A program made the translations under genes and the position numbers. Below are positions 1 through 9,969 of a stretch of 64,000 bases of DNA, piece by piece. The notes beneath the pieces were generated by a model. It had not been told where the DNA came from. It saw nothing but the letters and a program-made list of their open reading frames with translations, and did no database searches. Position 1 is the stretch's first letter. The number at the start of each line of letters is the position of its first letter. This stretch comes from Apodemus sylvaticus (lineage: Eukaryota > Chordata > Mammalia > Rodentia > Muridae), in NCBI RefSeq assembly GCF_947179515.1, contig NC_067480.1, positions 7,311,501 to 7,375,500 of the forward strand, written 5' to 3'.

Positions 1-42
1 CTATCCAAAGCTACATAATGAGAACTTGTCTCAAAAGAAAGA
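1..42 (+). repeat. 3' end of a B1-like SINE (cut by window edge)
   Basis: The window opens with the typical B1 right end: a 'ctacata-tgagaacttgtctcaaaa' pattern followed by an A-rich tail. The 5' part lies outside the window. It is too short for a subfamily call. Confidence 0.5.
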
Positions 43-1501
43 AAATCCCATACCTACAGCGACAGGAAGCAGCCTGCTAATAAGGGTGGTGACAGCTTTG
101 AGGATTTATGCCTCATGGCAGTGCTGACCAAGTAGGTCTGACCAATGAGCAATCACGTGACTGCAAGTCCTAGGATCCCGGATGTAGGCAGGTGCAGAAG
201 CATCATCCAATCCCAGCCTTCAAACAGCAGGGGCGGGGGCGGGATGTTCCCAGGCTATGCGCCGCTTCCTTGCAAGGCCCCAGCCCTGGCTTCCTGATGA
301 CTTGAGGAGAGAGGTGTATTTCTTTTGTCTCCCTCAAACTGCTCACAGGGAGAAAGGATTAGGTTCCCAGCCCAGCCCTCCAAAGAGTACTTAACGCAAA
401 ATACAGTTCAATCCAGAAGTAGGTCAAGCCAATGTTGATTTTGACAGTTACCCATAGAAACGGCAGTCCCGTAACCTGCTCTTCCCAAGGTCTGAGTTGT
501 CAGGACAGATTGGTTACATGCTCTGAGAAGAATGGACATCGTAGGGTAAGAGTTCTCAGGTAGTAATCGGTGTCTTCTTCATCTTTTCACCACTAAATCT
601 CAGGAGCCGTCAGATAAATTCTTGTGGCTTGGGAGGGTCTGTTTGTATAGGCCTACTCTGCCTGCAGCTAAGATAGAGCTTGCTAAAAGACATCATCAAT
701 CAGCTCTCTTGAGTTTCTACTCTTATTAGAGACCATAGAGATTTATTTGGGACACAAAAGAACCTTTGTATTCTTGACAGCAACCTACTGACACAACACA
801 GAGGACATGGTCTCTCCCCCACCCCCTTACAGACGTTTACAGTTCTCGATGCCAGGAGAATCAGTCATTCCTGTTTGGATTGACCCCCTCACAGCAGTGC
901 CATCGGAAATCACGTTTCATCTCCTGGTGACTGTGTGCCAGGCCTGGTTTTCACGCCCAGATAAGCAGAGTCGCCAGTGTTTTTCCTAGCCTGTGCCAAG
1001 CACCCTGTGTGGTATCGGTACTGGTCTGAACATCTGAGAGACAGGAAATGTTTCTCCCCTGCTCCCCTCTCACCCCTCAAGTGACCCTGCCCTCTCTGAG
1101 ATGTGCCGTGAGAATGATGTGACATAGGTGGCACCCTTCCCTCCAAAAGCCTGGTGTACCTGGGAGGGTACGGTTGAGAATGGCAGCCGTAGCTTGTGGC
1201 GATCAGAACAAACCAGACCGTGTAACCACCCATGCCATTGTCTCCTCTCCCTTTGCCACGGAAGTTCTGTCAGGGAGTTGGGAGGCCCCTCCCCCTCGCT
1301 CCTGCCTCCTCCAGTGTGTTGACTCACAGCAGAAGGCAATCCTGTGAGCTGAGCCACATCCTCCTGCCTAGCCTCCCTCTGAGTGAACACAGGCCACCGC
1401 TCCCTCCCGGAGGATATCTTGGAGCAGGGTCTATTCTTGTTTTGTTTGAAACACTTTCCAACCGACTTGTTTTTCTCTTCTTTCCCTGTCTGTCTGTCCA
1501 G
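43..1501. other. Unique sequence, no gene recognised
   Basis: About 1.4 kb without a recognisable repeat. Overlapping frames of 60-145 codons occur on both strands (for example 1070-1507 minus), but they overlap each other and show no domain. If the splice-like sites at 1501 and beyond are real, this would be intron. Confidence 0.4.
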
Positions 1502-1558
1502 AACCAAACTGTCTTACTAACTGCCCCCTGGGGACTCTAGCCCTGCCTGCCTCACACT
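1502..1558 (+). other. Possible internal exon (57 nt), speculative
   Basis: A long pyrimidine tract ending in CAG (about 1470-1501) precedes it and a near-perfect donor GTAAGT follows at 1559-1564. The length is a multiple of three. Two of the three frames contain stops; the open one reads about 18 residues with no recognised motif. Joined to the next candidate (1923-1959), the open frame meets a stop at the junction, so the two cannot simply be consecutive coding exons. Splice strings of this quality also arise by chance. Confidence 0.2.
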
Positions 1559-1922
1559 GTAAGTGCCTCTTCCCCGCCTCCACCCATCCACAGAGCTGTG
1601 TGTGTAGCTGATGTACTTGTGATTGGCATTCGGCATTCATCATCATCAGCAGACATCCACTCCCACCCCCAAGGGACAGACACTGAGCTCAGACACCCCA
1701 CTTTGCCCATCTCCGGGATGGACTACTTAAATTCTGCTAAAGTTTCTCCTCGTACAGTTCAACAGAGAAACACTGGCCTGAAGGGACCACCTCCGGTCTT
1801 GCCTGTCTTTGGTTTAACCCTACCCACCACTGGTCACTGGCATTTTGGTTTCATGTGTGTGTTGCTGTGTGCTGGGCACAGCGTGCAGCATGTGCTGAGC
1901 CTTCTCTCTCCTGTCTTTCAAG

Positions 1923-1959
1923 AATGGAGAGTAAACCCAAAAGTCTCTTGCCCTTCCAA
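1923..1959 (+). other. Possible internal exon (37 nt), speculative
   Basis: A strong pyrimidine-rich acceptor (ccttctctctcctgtctttc then AAG) sits directly upstream and a GTGAGT donor directly follows (1960-1965). Two frames are open across it. It could be a microexon of the unit ending near 5015, or a pair of cryptic splice sites. There is no homology evidence. Confidence 0.18.
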
Positions 1960-2122
1960 GTGAGTACACTGGTGAGAAAGTAAGTTCTTCATAAATATAA
2001 GCCGAATGAATAGTAGCAGACATTGCTGTTCCCTAGTGAGACCTGTAAGAAAGGATGCAGTCACCCTTCTGACCTACCTGAAGTTAATAACAAAATAGAG
2101 CCTGTACCATTAACCGAGGCCA

Positions 2123-2200
2123 AGGCGGAACACGCTTACCCCAGCACTGGGGAGCAGAAGCAGTGGGTATCTGAGTTTGAGGCCAGCCTGATCTATATAG
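2123..2200 (+). repeat. Degenerate B1-like SINE
   Basis: Readable B1 order: 'cttaccccagcactggggag-cagaagcagtggg' then 'ctgagtttgaggccagcctgatctata'. It is divergent and lacks both ends, so it is an old copy. Confidence 0.6.
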
Positions 2201-2750
2201 CATTGTCTTGGGGAAGATAATCAGATAAAAGGTGTGTCACCATAGCAGGGCGGGGAGAAATAGCCAAGAAACCAGGGTGGGGCAGGAGGAGAAAGGCCAT
2301 TTCCACAGAGCTGCCTACCTCACTGGCTTCTGGATTACAGACAGCACTGCTGGTGTTCCTCTAAGGAAAATGTTAATTTCCTGGATAGCATGGCTCCCCG
2401 GTTTCTCCTGCACTAACTGATGCTAGTGAGCAGTGTGTGGAGGACGGCCTCTGAGCAGAGCTTGTTCCTGTTCACCTCAGTGGGAAGAGAGGCTAGATAA
2501 CCCTGAAGCCACACCAACGTTCACTCTGAAAATGGTGGGTGTGGGGACACGGATTTCACAGACCATCCCCACTCTCCTGCCTACGCTAAGAGATGATGTA
2601 ATGAGACAGATGTGGCAGCACCCTGACTTCGAATGTTTCCATGTGGTAGCTATAGGCACATCTTGGCTGTCAGGGTGCCATCAGCATAAATGGCCCAGGG
2701 AGATTCCTCCTATGTCAAAACCCGGCATCTGATGGAATGGTCTCAGTGTT

Positions 2751-2752
<2 letters not shown>

Positions 2753-2788
<36 letters not shown>
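2753..2788. repeat. Poly(T) run of 36
   Basis: An uninterrupted T36 tract. The sequence to its right is not a B1, unlike the other long T tracts in this window. It could be the poly(A) of a minus-strand retrocopy extending right. I found no convincing target-site duplication and no recognisable gene in 2789-3480. Confidence 0.8.
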
Positions 2789-2792
<4 letters not shown>

Positions 2793-3885
2793 GCCCCTCA
2801 GGAATAAGGGAAAGACTCCGCCCCATTACTCCATTGCTCTTGCAGAAGCCTGTGGGTCCCTTGCTGCTCTTGGGTCATCCCATCCTCACTGGCCATCTCC
2901 GAATATCATCTCTCATGTTTCATCTTCCCCCAAGAGCCACCGCCTGTCCCCTGGACACAGCCTCTGCTCCTCCAGCCCGCACTGTGCCCAGTCTCTTCAT
3001 TCTGGGTCTTTCACTGTTAGTCACATCTAACTCTTGTATTTCACCTCTTGGCTTCTTGGGGGGCCATGACATCATCCATGATCCATACCACATGTGACAC
3101 AGCTTTACACATCCCCGATCCCAGACATGCAGGCAGAGGACGTGTAACCCTACGTTCCTTTTAATCACGCGAGCAGCCACAGATGACTTTCATCATGGCC
3201 GGATGTTGTGTGTCACATGATCAGCCCTTAGAATGTCACAGTGATGTCACAGTGGCTGAAAGTCAAGTGCAGCCATAGCTCTAGGCGTAAGACCGGCACT
3301 GCAGCTATGACGCGTCATTAAAGAAATCTAGACCTCAGTTAAAACTTCTGAATGCAACGGGTTTTCTTCCACGACTTGTGGGAGTTTGCCTAGCCTGCTG
3401 CTAAGCAGAGGAATAAACAGTTCCATTTGAATCCCGTTGCTAATACGGATGGATGTAACCCTAGGTCTCTGTGGACCTCAGTAGACTGAGATGTCACAAG
3501 ACTAGATCAGCTGAAAGGATTCAAGAGGCTCAAGGGTGAGCCTGGGACAAGGTGGCCCCAGTCATTACTTAATCTTTTCTGTGTTCCAGCCCAGTTCTGA
3601 AGATACCCTACAAAGCAGCCCTATGTCACCATGTTGCTATGTTCTGTCACCTTGTAACAGGTCACTTCACTAATCATTCGTGTGGAGTGTTGATCGGATC
3701 ATTTTAAGTTACTCCATGCATGCAGTAATCATACAGACGCTGAAGCTGCCTGGTCTGTTCGTTTGACTTGAGTGTGGTTGGAGTGTGTTGGGGCGGTGGC
3801 CCACATGACACTGCCTGTCTGAGTAACACTGTCTCTCTCTCGGCTCTGAAGGAACTGCCTTGTTCTGCGCTCGCGCCCTCCCTAG
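2789..3885. other. Unique sequence, no gene recognised
   Basis: About 1.1 kb with no recognised repeat. A short direct duplication of a 'gtcacagtga' type motif lies at 3232-3252. Frames of 84-121 codons on the two strands near 3704-4074 overlap the candidate exon described next. Confidence 0.35.
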
Positions 3886-4070
3886 AGCCCTGCTTCTCCA
3901 GGCCAGAGAGACCAGCAAACCGCCGCCTTCCATCCCGTTGGGCCCCGCCTTCCCCCACTGCCTCACAGTTTCAGTCACCCGGAGACCCAGTGTCCTTAGA
4001 GGAACGCAGTGAGGAAGACCCACCAGAGGAGAAGTCGCACCCGCGACAGGACGCAAGCTTGCATGGATGA
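3886..4070 (+). CDS. Candidate terminal coding exon, unknown gene
   Basis: An acceptor-like site (tgcgctcgcgccctccctag, ending 3885) precedes a frame open to a TGA whose last base is 4070; a second acceptor-like CAG ends at 3902. The predicted C-terminus of about 56-61 residues is rich in Pro, Ser, Arg and Glu, with an acidic run (EERSEEDPPEE) about 15-25 residues before the stop. No domain, signal peptide or membrane segment is visible. I do not recognise the protein. Support is the acceptor, the GC-rich coding-like composition, and an uninterrupted stretch with two poly(A) signals downstream. The minus strand is also open here (3709-4074), so chance openness in GC-rich DNA is possible. The start is set by a splice site, not an ATG. 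Confidence 0.33.
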
Positions 4071-4546
4071 TCACCGGAATAATTCACTGTAATTTCCATG
4101 ACCAGACCATCACCACCATCAACCAACCTCCACCCCAAAGGAAAGCTGTAGCCTTCTCAAGGTCAAAGGATGTTTTTAAAAAACACAGCTACTGAATGTT
4201 CAACCTGGTAAACTGAGACGTTTCGGGAATGAAACAGTAAACGTGCCTGTAATAATTTTTTCATAGCTCAGAAAACTATTTTTGTCTCCATCTTTTTTTT
4301 TTACAAATGAGATATTAAACGAAAAGGTAAATAAGGTATAAATAGATTTAAAGAGTTTTAAAATGTACATTTTAAGAGATTCCGAACACCCTTGTTCTCA
4401 GTTCTGCCTGCCTGTTGAATTTGCACTGCTCTGTTCTGCCTGGGTTTCTCCATGTTGAGTTCAGAGTGTTCTAAGTTAAATTTTATTTTGTCTAGTCTTA
4501 ATTTTCCTAGGAGTCTTTTTTTTTACTGCTTCAGACTGTCGAACTC

Positions 4547-4552
4547 AATAAA
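4547..4552 (+). terminator. Proximal poly(A) signal AATAAA
   Basis: Canonical hexamer in 'actcaataaactttttgtagtg', followed by a T/G-rich stretch. It would be an internal alternative cleavage site if the UTR at 4071-5015 is real. Confidence 0.35.
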
Positions 4553-4991
4553 CTTTTTGTAGTGAAAAGGCCGCAAGGCCAGAAGACAAGAGTGTCTGTC
4601 ATCTGGAAGGATGCAGGTCAACGTTTCTGAAAAGGTACGGAGCCCTTCAGATGGACTTATGACTCTGCGCCACCCACCTGCCCAGCCTGACCGCACGTCC
4701 TCGGGCACCTGTACATACACTGCTCTGTCCCTGCCCTCACCTGCGTGTGCATCGGTCCGGTCCACTGTAACTCGTGAAGTTTCTTGTACTGTATGTACTG
4801 TTGCTGTTGGTCCCTTGTAACAATGAGACAACAGCGCCATTTTTAAATTATTGTTATGACATTAACGGACAGTGTACAAAGCTCGCCCAGCATTTTCTTG
4901 TTTAAGGAAAGGCACTACAAAAAATCATGAGGAGGCCAAACCGAGACAGACGAAGGTGCCTCGGGTCTGCCTGAGACCACGGTGACACAGA

Positions 4992-4997
4992 AATAAA
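4992..4997 (+). terminator. Distal poly(A) signal AATAAA
   Basis: Canonical hexamer in 'cacagaaataaagtcctta', with a GT-rich downstream element at about 5019-5030. Cleavage would fall near 5010-5018. It is the best-formed poly(A) signal in the left 10 kb outside a repeat. Confidence 0.45.
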
Positions 4998-5029
4998 GTC
5001 CTTATGAGGAAGAAACAAGGTCTTGGTGT

Positions 5030-5530
5030 CACCGCTTACTTGGCTTCTTTCTCCCCTTGTCTTCCTCAGCTCTGAAAGGAAAGTGTCTCTGGGTTTTCTG
5101 TCGGGCAGAGCGCAGGGGAGGCAGGGGAGGGGCTGCACACACCAGGAGAGAGGGACACAGCGACACAGGGCTAGCTATCACTCTATCTCTGAGCAAATTT
5201 GCAGCCCAGCATGTTGGTGCTGGGGGTGGGGTTACGAAGGCACTGCTGAGGAGCACAGAACTGTTGTGAAAGGCCAGAGCTCCTGGCTTTGATGTTTCAT
5301 TAACCCAATGATTCTCTTTTCTAGATGAGGTAATAAAGCCTCTTCCCAGGATTATGTAGTTCCTCTTTAAATAGCTTCGAGACAAGTGTTAGTGAGGAGA
5401 GGAGCCATGGCAGCCCTGATGTCAGACTGGTGGAGAAGTTAAGTGGTGGAAACGCCCTAACATTCCTTTATCCATCCAACAGTTACTATGTAGCCAGCTA
5501 TTCCCAACGTGGATACACCGAGCTTCCAAG
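5030..5530. other. Unique flank, nothing recognised
   Basis: About 500 bp with only short overlapping frames on both strands and no identified repeat. If the poly(A) signal at 4992 is real, this is downstream of the gene. Confidence 0.4.
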
Positions 5531-5544
5531 TTGAAAGAAAACTC

Positions 5545-5620
5545 ATATAGCTACTTTTCTCAGCATATAGATACTTTCTCAGCATATAGATACTTTTTTC
5601 AGCATATATATACTTTTCAC
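5545..5620. repeat. Imperfect 17-19-bp tandem repeat (about 4 copies)
   Basis: Units of the type 'tcagcatatagatacttt' are repeated about four times with small length changes. It lies directly at the left end of the ancient L1 fragment and is AT-rich. Confidence 0.75.
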
Positions 5621-6060
5621 AGCAGTGTTACACATAACAGTCAAAAATATAAAGAACATACATAGCCACCCACAAACAAGTGGAGAAACAAAATGTGTAC
5701 ATATGGTAGAATATTACCAAACAGCAAGGAGAAAGGATGTTGTGCTACACTCTCTTCAACATGGGCAAACCTTGAAGACCTAGTAAATGAGATACGTCAG
5801 TCATAAATAACTGTATGATTTCCACTCGTACAGTGATATTTACTAACCCCGTCATTTGTAGAGACAAATTGAAGAAGTGGTGACTGGGATTTGAAGGCAG
5901 GAGAGAAGGGAGTTGACACGAGAAGGTTGCAGAGCTTTAGTTTAGCATGAAGTGACAGTAATGGCTGTCCCCCAGTGAGATACACTCGATGCTACTGAAC
6001 TAACACTTTAAAAGGGCTAGCACAGGAAAGCTTTTGCACACTTTACCACAATCAAGCCTT
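5620..6060 (+). mobile_element. Ancient L1 (L1M-type) 3' end
   Basis: It matches the well-known 3' end of mammal-wide L1s: 'gtggagaaacaaaatgtgtacatatgg...', 'ttcaacatgggcaaaccttgaagac', 'taactgtatgatttcca', and near the end 'ctttaccacaatcaa'. It is strongly diverged, predates the mouse-specific L1s and has no coding capacity. Its terminal 74 bp is duplicated (next entry). Confidence 0.7.
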
Positions 6061-6148
6061 TTTAATGCAGAAAATAACACTTTAAAAGGGCTAGCACAGG
6101 AAAGCTTTTGCACACTTTACCACAATCAAGCCTTTTTAATGCAGAAAA
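6001..6148. repeat. Perfect 74-bp tandem duplication
   Basis: 6001-6074 and 6075-6148 are identical base for base and directly adjacent. The unit is the end of the ancient L1 3' UTR. Perfect identity inside an old, diverged element means that the duplication is far younger than the L1. Confidence 0.95.
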
Positions 6149-6159
6149 TAAAAATTTTC

Positions 6160-7440
6160 CGCATAGCCACACTAGATAAAGCCACAAAGAACTTCTCAGC
6201 AGGTCGGTGCTTTGTGGGAGCTGGAGTATGGCTCCATGGCAGTTCCTAGTGTGTTTGAAGCCTTGGGCTCAGTCCTCAGCCTTAGAGACAGAAAGCTCTG
6301 CTGACAGGTGCAGACCAGCACAGCCAGAGCCAGCAAGGAGGGGCTGAGAGGCTCCCAGAAGGAACTGGGACTACTGTCTCCAAGTCTGTGTCCTCTGTAT
6401 CTTTACTCTGAGAGAAGCATCCTAAGTATTGTTGCTGATAGTACCCATCTCCCCTCCCCCTCCTATCCCCCATAATCTGGGAGTCCTAGAGAAAGACATT
6501 CTCACCAAGGTTTTGTGAAACTCAATGCTCCTTATTGCTTTGGAATAAGCCACATCCGTGGTGTTATTCAAAAGCCTCCTGACCTGAGCCAATCCTGGTG
6601 ACAGGCTGTCCCAGAAAAAGAGTTGGAGCTGTTAGAACAGGGGAAAGAGGCTGCTCGGAAGGCAGCGTGGGCTTTGTGTTGCTACAGGACACCCCACAGT
6701 TACAGGAACAAGGTCTGGTCACTAGGATCTCGGTTGGACAAGAAAGGTAAACTTCCCAGTTGTTGTGGACATTCCAGTGTAAGCATCATTCCGGTGTGAA
6801 TGAGGGAGAGGTACAGGAAGCTTTTATAAGAACAGCCCCATCGGGCCACTCGCAGACTTCATGAACAAAGCCATCTGGCACCTCCAAATACTTAGGTCTC
6901 TTATAGAGCCACTCAAACTTTAAAGGCAAGACTGTAGGATGAAAGCATTTCCCGCTGGTCAGTCCAACTGGTGCTGACGCAGTTCTGTGGTTTAGGGGTC
7001 TGCTGTGAAGGCAGGGCAGCTGTCTGCAGAGAAGGGGCCAAGGGAAGCATCTCCAGCAGTCACTGTCCACCCACCAGCTGCTCTCCTGGCCTAAAGAAAG
7101 AGGTGGCAGATTCCTGAGACCCAGGAAAGGAGACTCAGCCCTGCCTATGGGGATGGCAGCTCCAGCAGCTGGAGACCTCAGCAAACTGCAGCGGATGACT
7201 GTGTACTTGCTCCAGGAGCTAACACGCTATGTTAAGGTTTTCAAGGTTATACATCTAGTGCACATAATTCTTTTTTTTCTTTACCCTTGTCTTTAAAATG
7301 ACTTAAAAGATCGGCAGATACTTAAATTTTTATTGAGTGCATTTAATGCTTTGCTATGCATAGTGAATGCCACTGTGCCAAGCTCGTCACCATTCGCAGC
7401 TCACACAGTAACCCCCCCACTCCCCCTTTTCAGCAAGAAC
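6160..7440. other. Unique sequence, no gene recognised
   Basis: About 1.3 kb without an identified repeat. The longest frame (6786-7184, minus, 132 codons) has no recognised domain, no supporting splice or poly(A) context and is treated as chance. Confidence 0.4.
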
Positions 7441-7450
7441 CCCTGAACAT

Positions 7451-7542
7451 CTCTCCATGTAGCCCAGCTGGCCTTGAACTCAGTCCTCCTGCCTCAGCAT
7501 CCATGGTGCTGATGTTAGAGGTACGTGCCACCACACCTGGCT
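7451..7542 (-). repeat. Degenerate B1-like SINE
   Basis: Reverse-orientation B1 order is readable: 'catgtagcccagctggccttgaactc', 'cctcagcatcc', 'gtgccaccacacctggct'. It is an old, shortened copy. Confidence 0.7.
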
Positions 7543-7770
7543 CTAAACTCTAATTCTTTTAGCAAAATCCCAAACACAAGACAGTGCCGCTTCAGCCTTT
7601 GTATCAAATATTGGAGCTTGGGACTTTTCAATTCCAGTTATTTTGTATCTTCATGTTTTCTGAAAATACCCGAAAAGTATGACTGCCTGTTTTATTTCCT
7701 GATATGTTTTTTTTAAGTTGTGGTAAACTATATATAGTATAATTTTTACTATTTAAACCCTTTCTTGTAT

Positions 7771-7914
7771 GTTTTTTGTTTGTTTCAAAACTATGTATCC
7801 CTGGCTGTCCTAGAACTCAGATCTACAGACCAGGCTGGCCTTAAATTCACAGCAATCCTTCTGCCTGTGACTCCTGGGTGCGGGGATTAAAGGTGTGCAT
7901 CATCACATCTGGCA
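7771..7914 (-). repeat. B1 SINE
   Basis: A T-rich left side, then 'tccctggctgtcctagaactc', 'agaccaggctggcctt', 'ggggattaaaggtgtgcatcatcaca', in reverse orientation and nearly full length. It is inserted into the ancient L1M element. Confidence 0.9.
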
Positions 7915-8210
7915 TTTAGACCATTTAAAAAGGTTCATTTCAGTGGCAGTAAATTCCTAATGCTTCGCCAGCCACTATCACTATCTGGCAGACACTGCAG
8001 GAAACCTCACATGCATTAGCCATGCCCATTCCCTGCATGCATGGATCTAATTTTATTCTTTAAGGGTCTTGCTTACTTAGGAAATCTCCTGCAAGTAGTT
8101 TGTAGACTGTGGTCTCCTGTATCTGGTTTTTCTCACTTAGCATAGAGGTCTCAGGGTTCATCCATGTTGTAACAGTAGCAAGACTTCATGCTGTTTGGGT
8201 GGTTGGAATT

Positions 8211-8355
8211 TTGGTTTTTCAAGGCAGGGCTTCTCTGTGTAGCCCTGGCTGTCCTAGAACTTGCTATGTAGACCAAGCTGGCCTTGACCTTAGAGATCCA
8301 CCTACCTCTGCCTCTAAGGTGCTGTTATTAAAGGCATGGTCCACTACCACCAGGT
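8211..8355 (-). repeat. B1 SINE
   Basis: Reverse-orientation B1 ('ttctctgtgtagccctggct', 'tagaccaagctggcctt', 'ttaaaggcatggtccac'), inserted into the same L1M element as the B1 at 7771. Confidence 0.92.
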
Positions 8356-8892
8356 TGACTTCTTTCATTTTTACAGCTGGATAATAATATGCTGTATTTT
8401 GTGTGTCTATTTAGTAGTTGGTAGAGTATGTCTATTTTTAAAACAAAAGAAAGCCTTTGATTACCTTTAAACAGCCTGGAGTATTCCCTCCAAAGGAGAG
8501 GATTCACAGTGAGTAGCAGGGGCCAGGCACTCTGGAGTCTTTACACTTCTTTGTTTGTTACAAGAGGCTCCTCATGTTTATTAGGTTTGTCGTGATTCTC
8601 TTTGATTACATATTGCCCTTTCAACATCTCTCTCTCTCTGAGCGCAGTGCACATCAGAGTCTTGTATAGCAAGAACTCAGGCTGAGTCATAGACAAACTA
8701 TTTTAATACATTTGAAGGCACTACACATTTAAAGCACTTGGGGCCCCAGAAACCATATGACACTAAGAGTCAAAGAGCCAAATCCTGGTTCAAACACATG
8801 TAGCATCAGGCACTGAAAAAAGGCTCAGAAAAAGCCAGCAGCAATAATGCCCATGTTGCTGGGAGAGTGTAAGGATTAAGGTTTGCAGTTGT

Positions 8893-8995
8893 ACCTACTG
8901 TGTGCAAGATACCATGCACAAAGCTGCAAGCAGAAGAGACAGACATTAAAGACTGGGTCCTCAGTTTTGCTGAGCTTTTGATCTGGTAAGAGAGA
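8893..8995 (+). repeat. Possible ancient mammal-wide repeat (L2-like)
   Basis: The pattern 'cctactgtgtgcaagataccatgcac ... gggtcctcagttttgctgagcttttgatctgg' resembles the classic 'tactatgtgccaggcactg ... ggagcttacattctagt' of old mammalian repeats. It is too diverged to be certain. Confidence 0.4.
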
Positions 8996-8999
8996 GTCA

Positions 9000-9969
9000 A
9001 TGGGAAGGTTTGCTTGGTATAGAGAGCAGCTGTTACCAAAGAGGGCCCATTGTGTCTACCACCAACTATGTCAATCCCCAAAGCAAGAGGTGGCCAAACA
9101 GACTGGGAAGTTCTTGGGCTTAAGTCTGCCTTCCCAGGGCTGCAATGCAGAAACAGGTGGTCTGGGGTTGAAAGGTGTACAGGCTGGAGGTGAGGGACAT
9201 GAGAAAACCAGTATGCATAAACTAAATGACACTTATTAGGCTAAGTGTGGCTGTTCAGGAAATGGCACATTAATGACTCAAAAGGGTGATGTATAGCAAC
9301 ATTTTGAGAACTCTGGAATTTTGGTTTCTTAAAAAAAAAAAAAAAAGGAAACCAAACCAAACCACAGGGACATTATAAGAATGTGTTTTCCCTTTAACCC
9401 CAGGTGTGGGATTTGGGGCTGCTTTGTACTGTCTGCAGCAGCGGACCATGATTTGCCTCCTGCTCTAGCCAGTAATTTCTCTAACTGTGTGATGTTTGAA
9501 ATCACACAATTGGAATACTGGGAGCTTCTCACAGGGCACATAAATGCAAGAGCCCCAAGGGGCCGCACAGGTGGTTGCTGGTCATCTAGGAAGATTGGTT
9601 GAAGTTTGTTAGTAGCCATGGTCAAAGAAGAAACAAAAGGAAAGAAATTAGAGTCAGGGTTTTTCTAATTCCTCTCTTCCCTCTATCCTTGTGTATCTAG
9701 TGCTAGGGGGTAAAACCAGGGGGACACAGGGTGGGAAAAAGAAAAACTCACAAAGTAGCAAAGACCAGCTATAGTGGCACTCTCAGCTCACTGATATCAC
9801 TAGATTGTCCATCTTGTTATAGGACTCAGTGGCTCCAACAGTTTTGAGCTAGACAAGGAAAACTATCTCCAGATCCCTATAGTGAAACAAAATAAACAAA
9901 GAACAGTTGTTTGCCAAACCAGCAGGGCTCCGCCACTTTATTGATGCCTTAAATGACATCCAAGACCAG
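9000..9969. other. Mostly unique, nothing recognised
   Basis: It contains an A16 run at 9331-9346 and a short symmetric motif (tgtgtgatgtttgaaatcacaca) near 9486-9508. No repeat family or gene is recognised. Frames at 9329-9625 (minus) and 9381-9602 (plus) are mutual shadows. Confidence 0.35.

Larger units (their letters stand above)
4071..5015 (+). other. Candidate 3' UTR with two poly(A) signals
   Basis: About 945 bp without SINE, LINE or LTR, unusual in this window. It contains AATAAA at 4547-4552 and again at 4992-4997. The second is followed about 20-30 nt later by a GT-rich element (ggtcttggtgtc), the usual downstream element for cleavage. TGTACATA at 4710-4717 fits a Pumilio-type site. 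This is what a mammalian last-exon UTR looks like, but no transcript evidence is available. Confidence 0.42.
7700..8440 (-). mobile_element. Ancient L1M 3' region split by two B1s
   Basis: Three blocks (about 7700-7770, 7915-8210, 8356-8440) read in order as the reverse complement of a mammal-wide L1 3' UTR. Signatures are 'ttgtggtaaactatatatag', 'ggttcatttcagtggcagtaa', 'tcacttagcatagaggtc', 'ggttcatccatgttgtaac' and 'acagctggataataatatgctgt'. The B1s at 7771-7914 and 8211-8355 interrupt one element, giving the order of insertion. Confidence 0.7.

Noticed and set aside
1070..1507. 145-codon minus frame
   Set aside because: It overlaps two plus frames and the candidate exon acceptor, has no recognised domain and fits chance openness in GC-rich DNA.
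6786..7184. 132-codon minus frame
   Set aside because: No domain, no splice or poly(A) context and no homology that I recognise.
9486..9508. Short palindrome-like motif as an operator
   Set aside because: A single short symmetric sequence with no context. Such motifs are frequent by chance in 64 kb.
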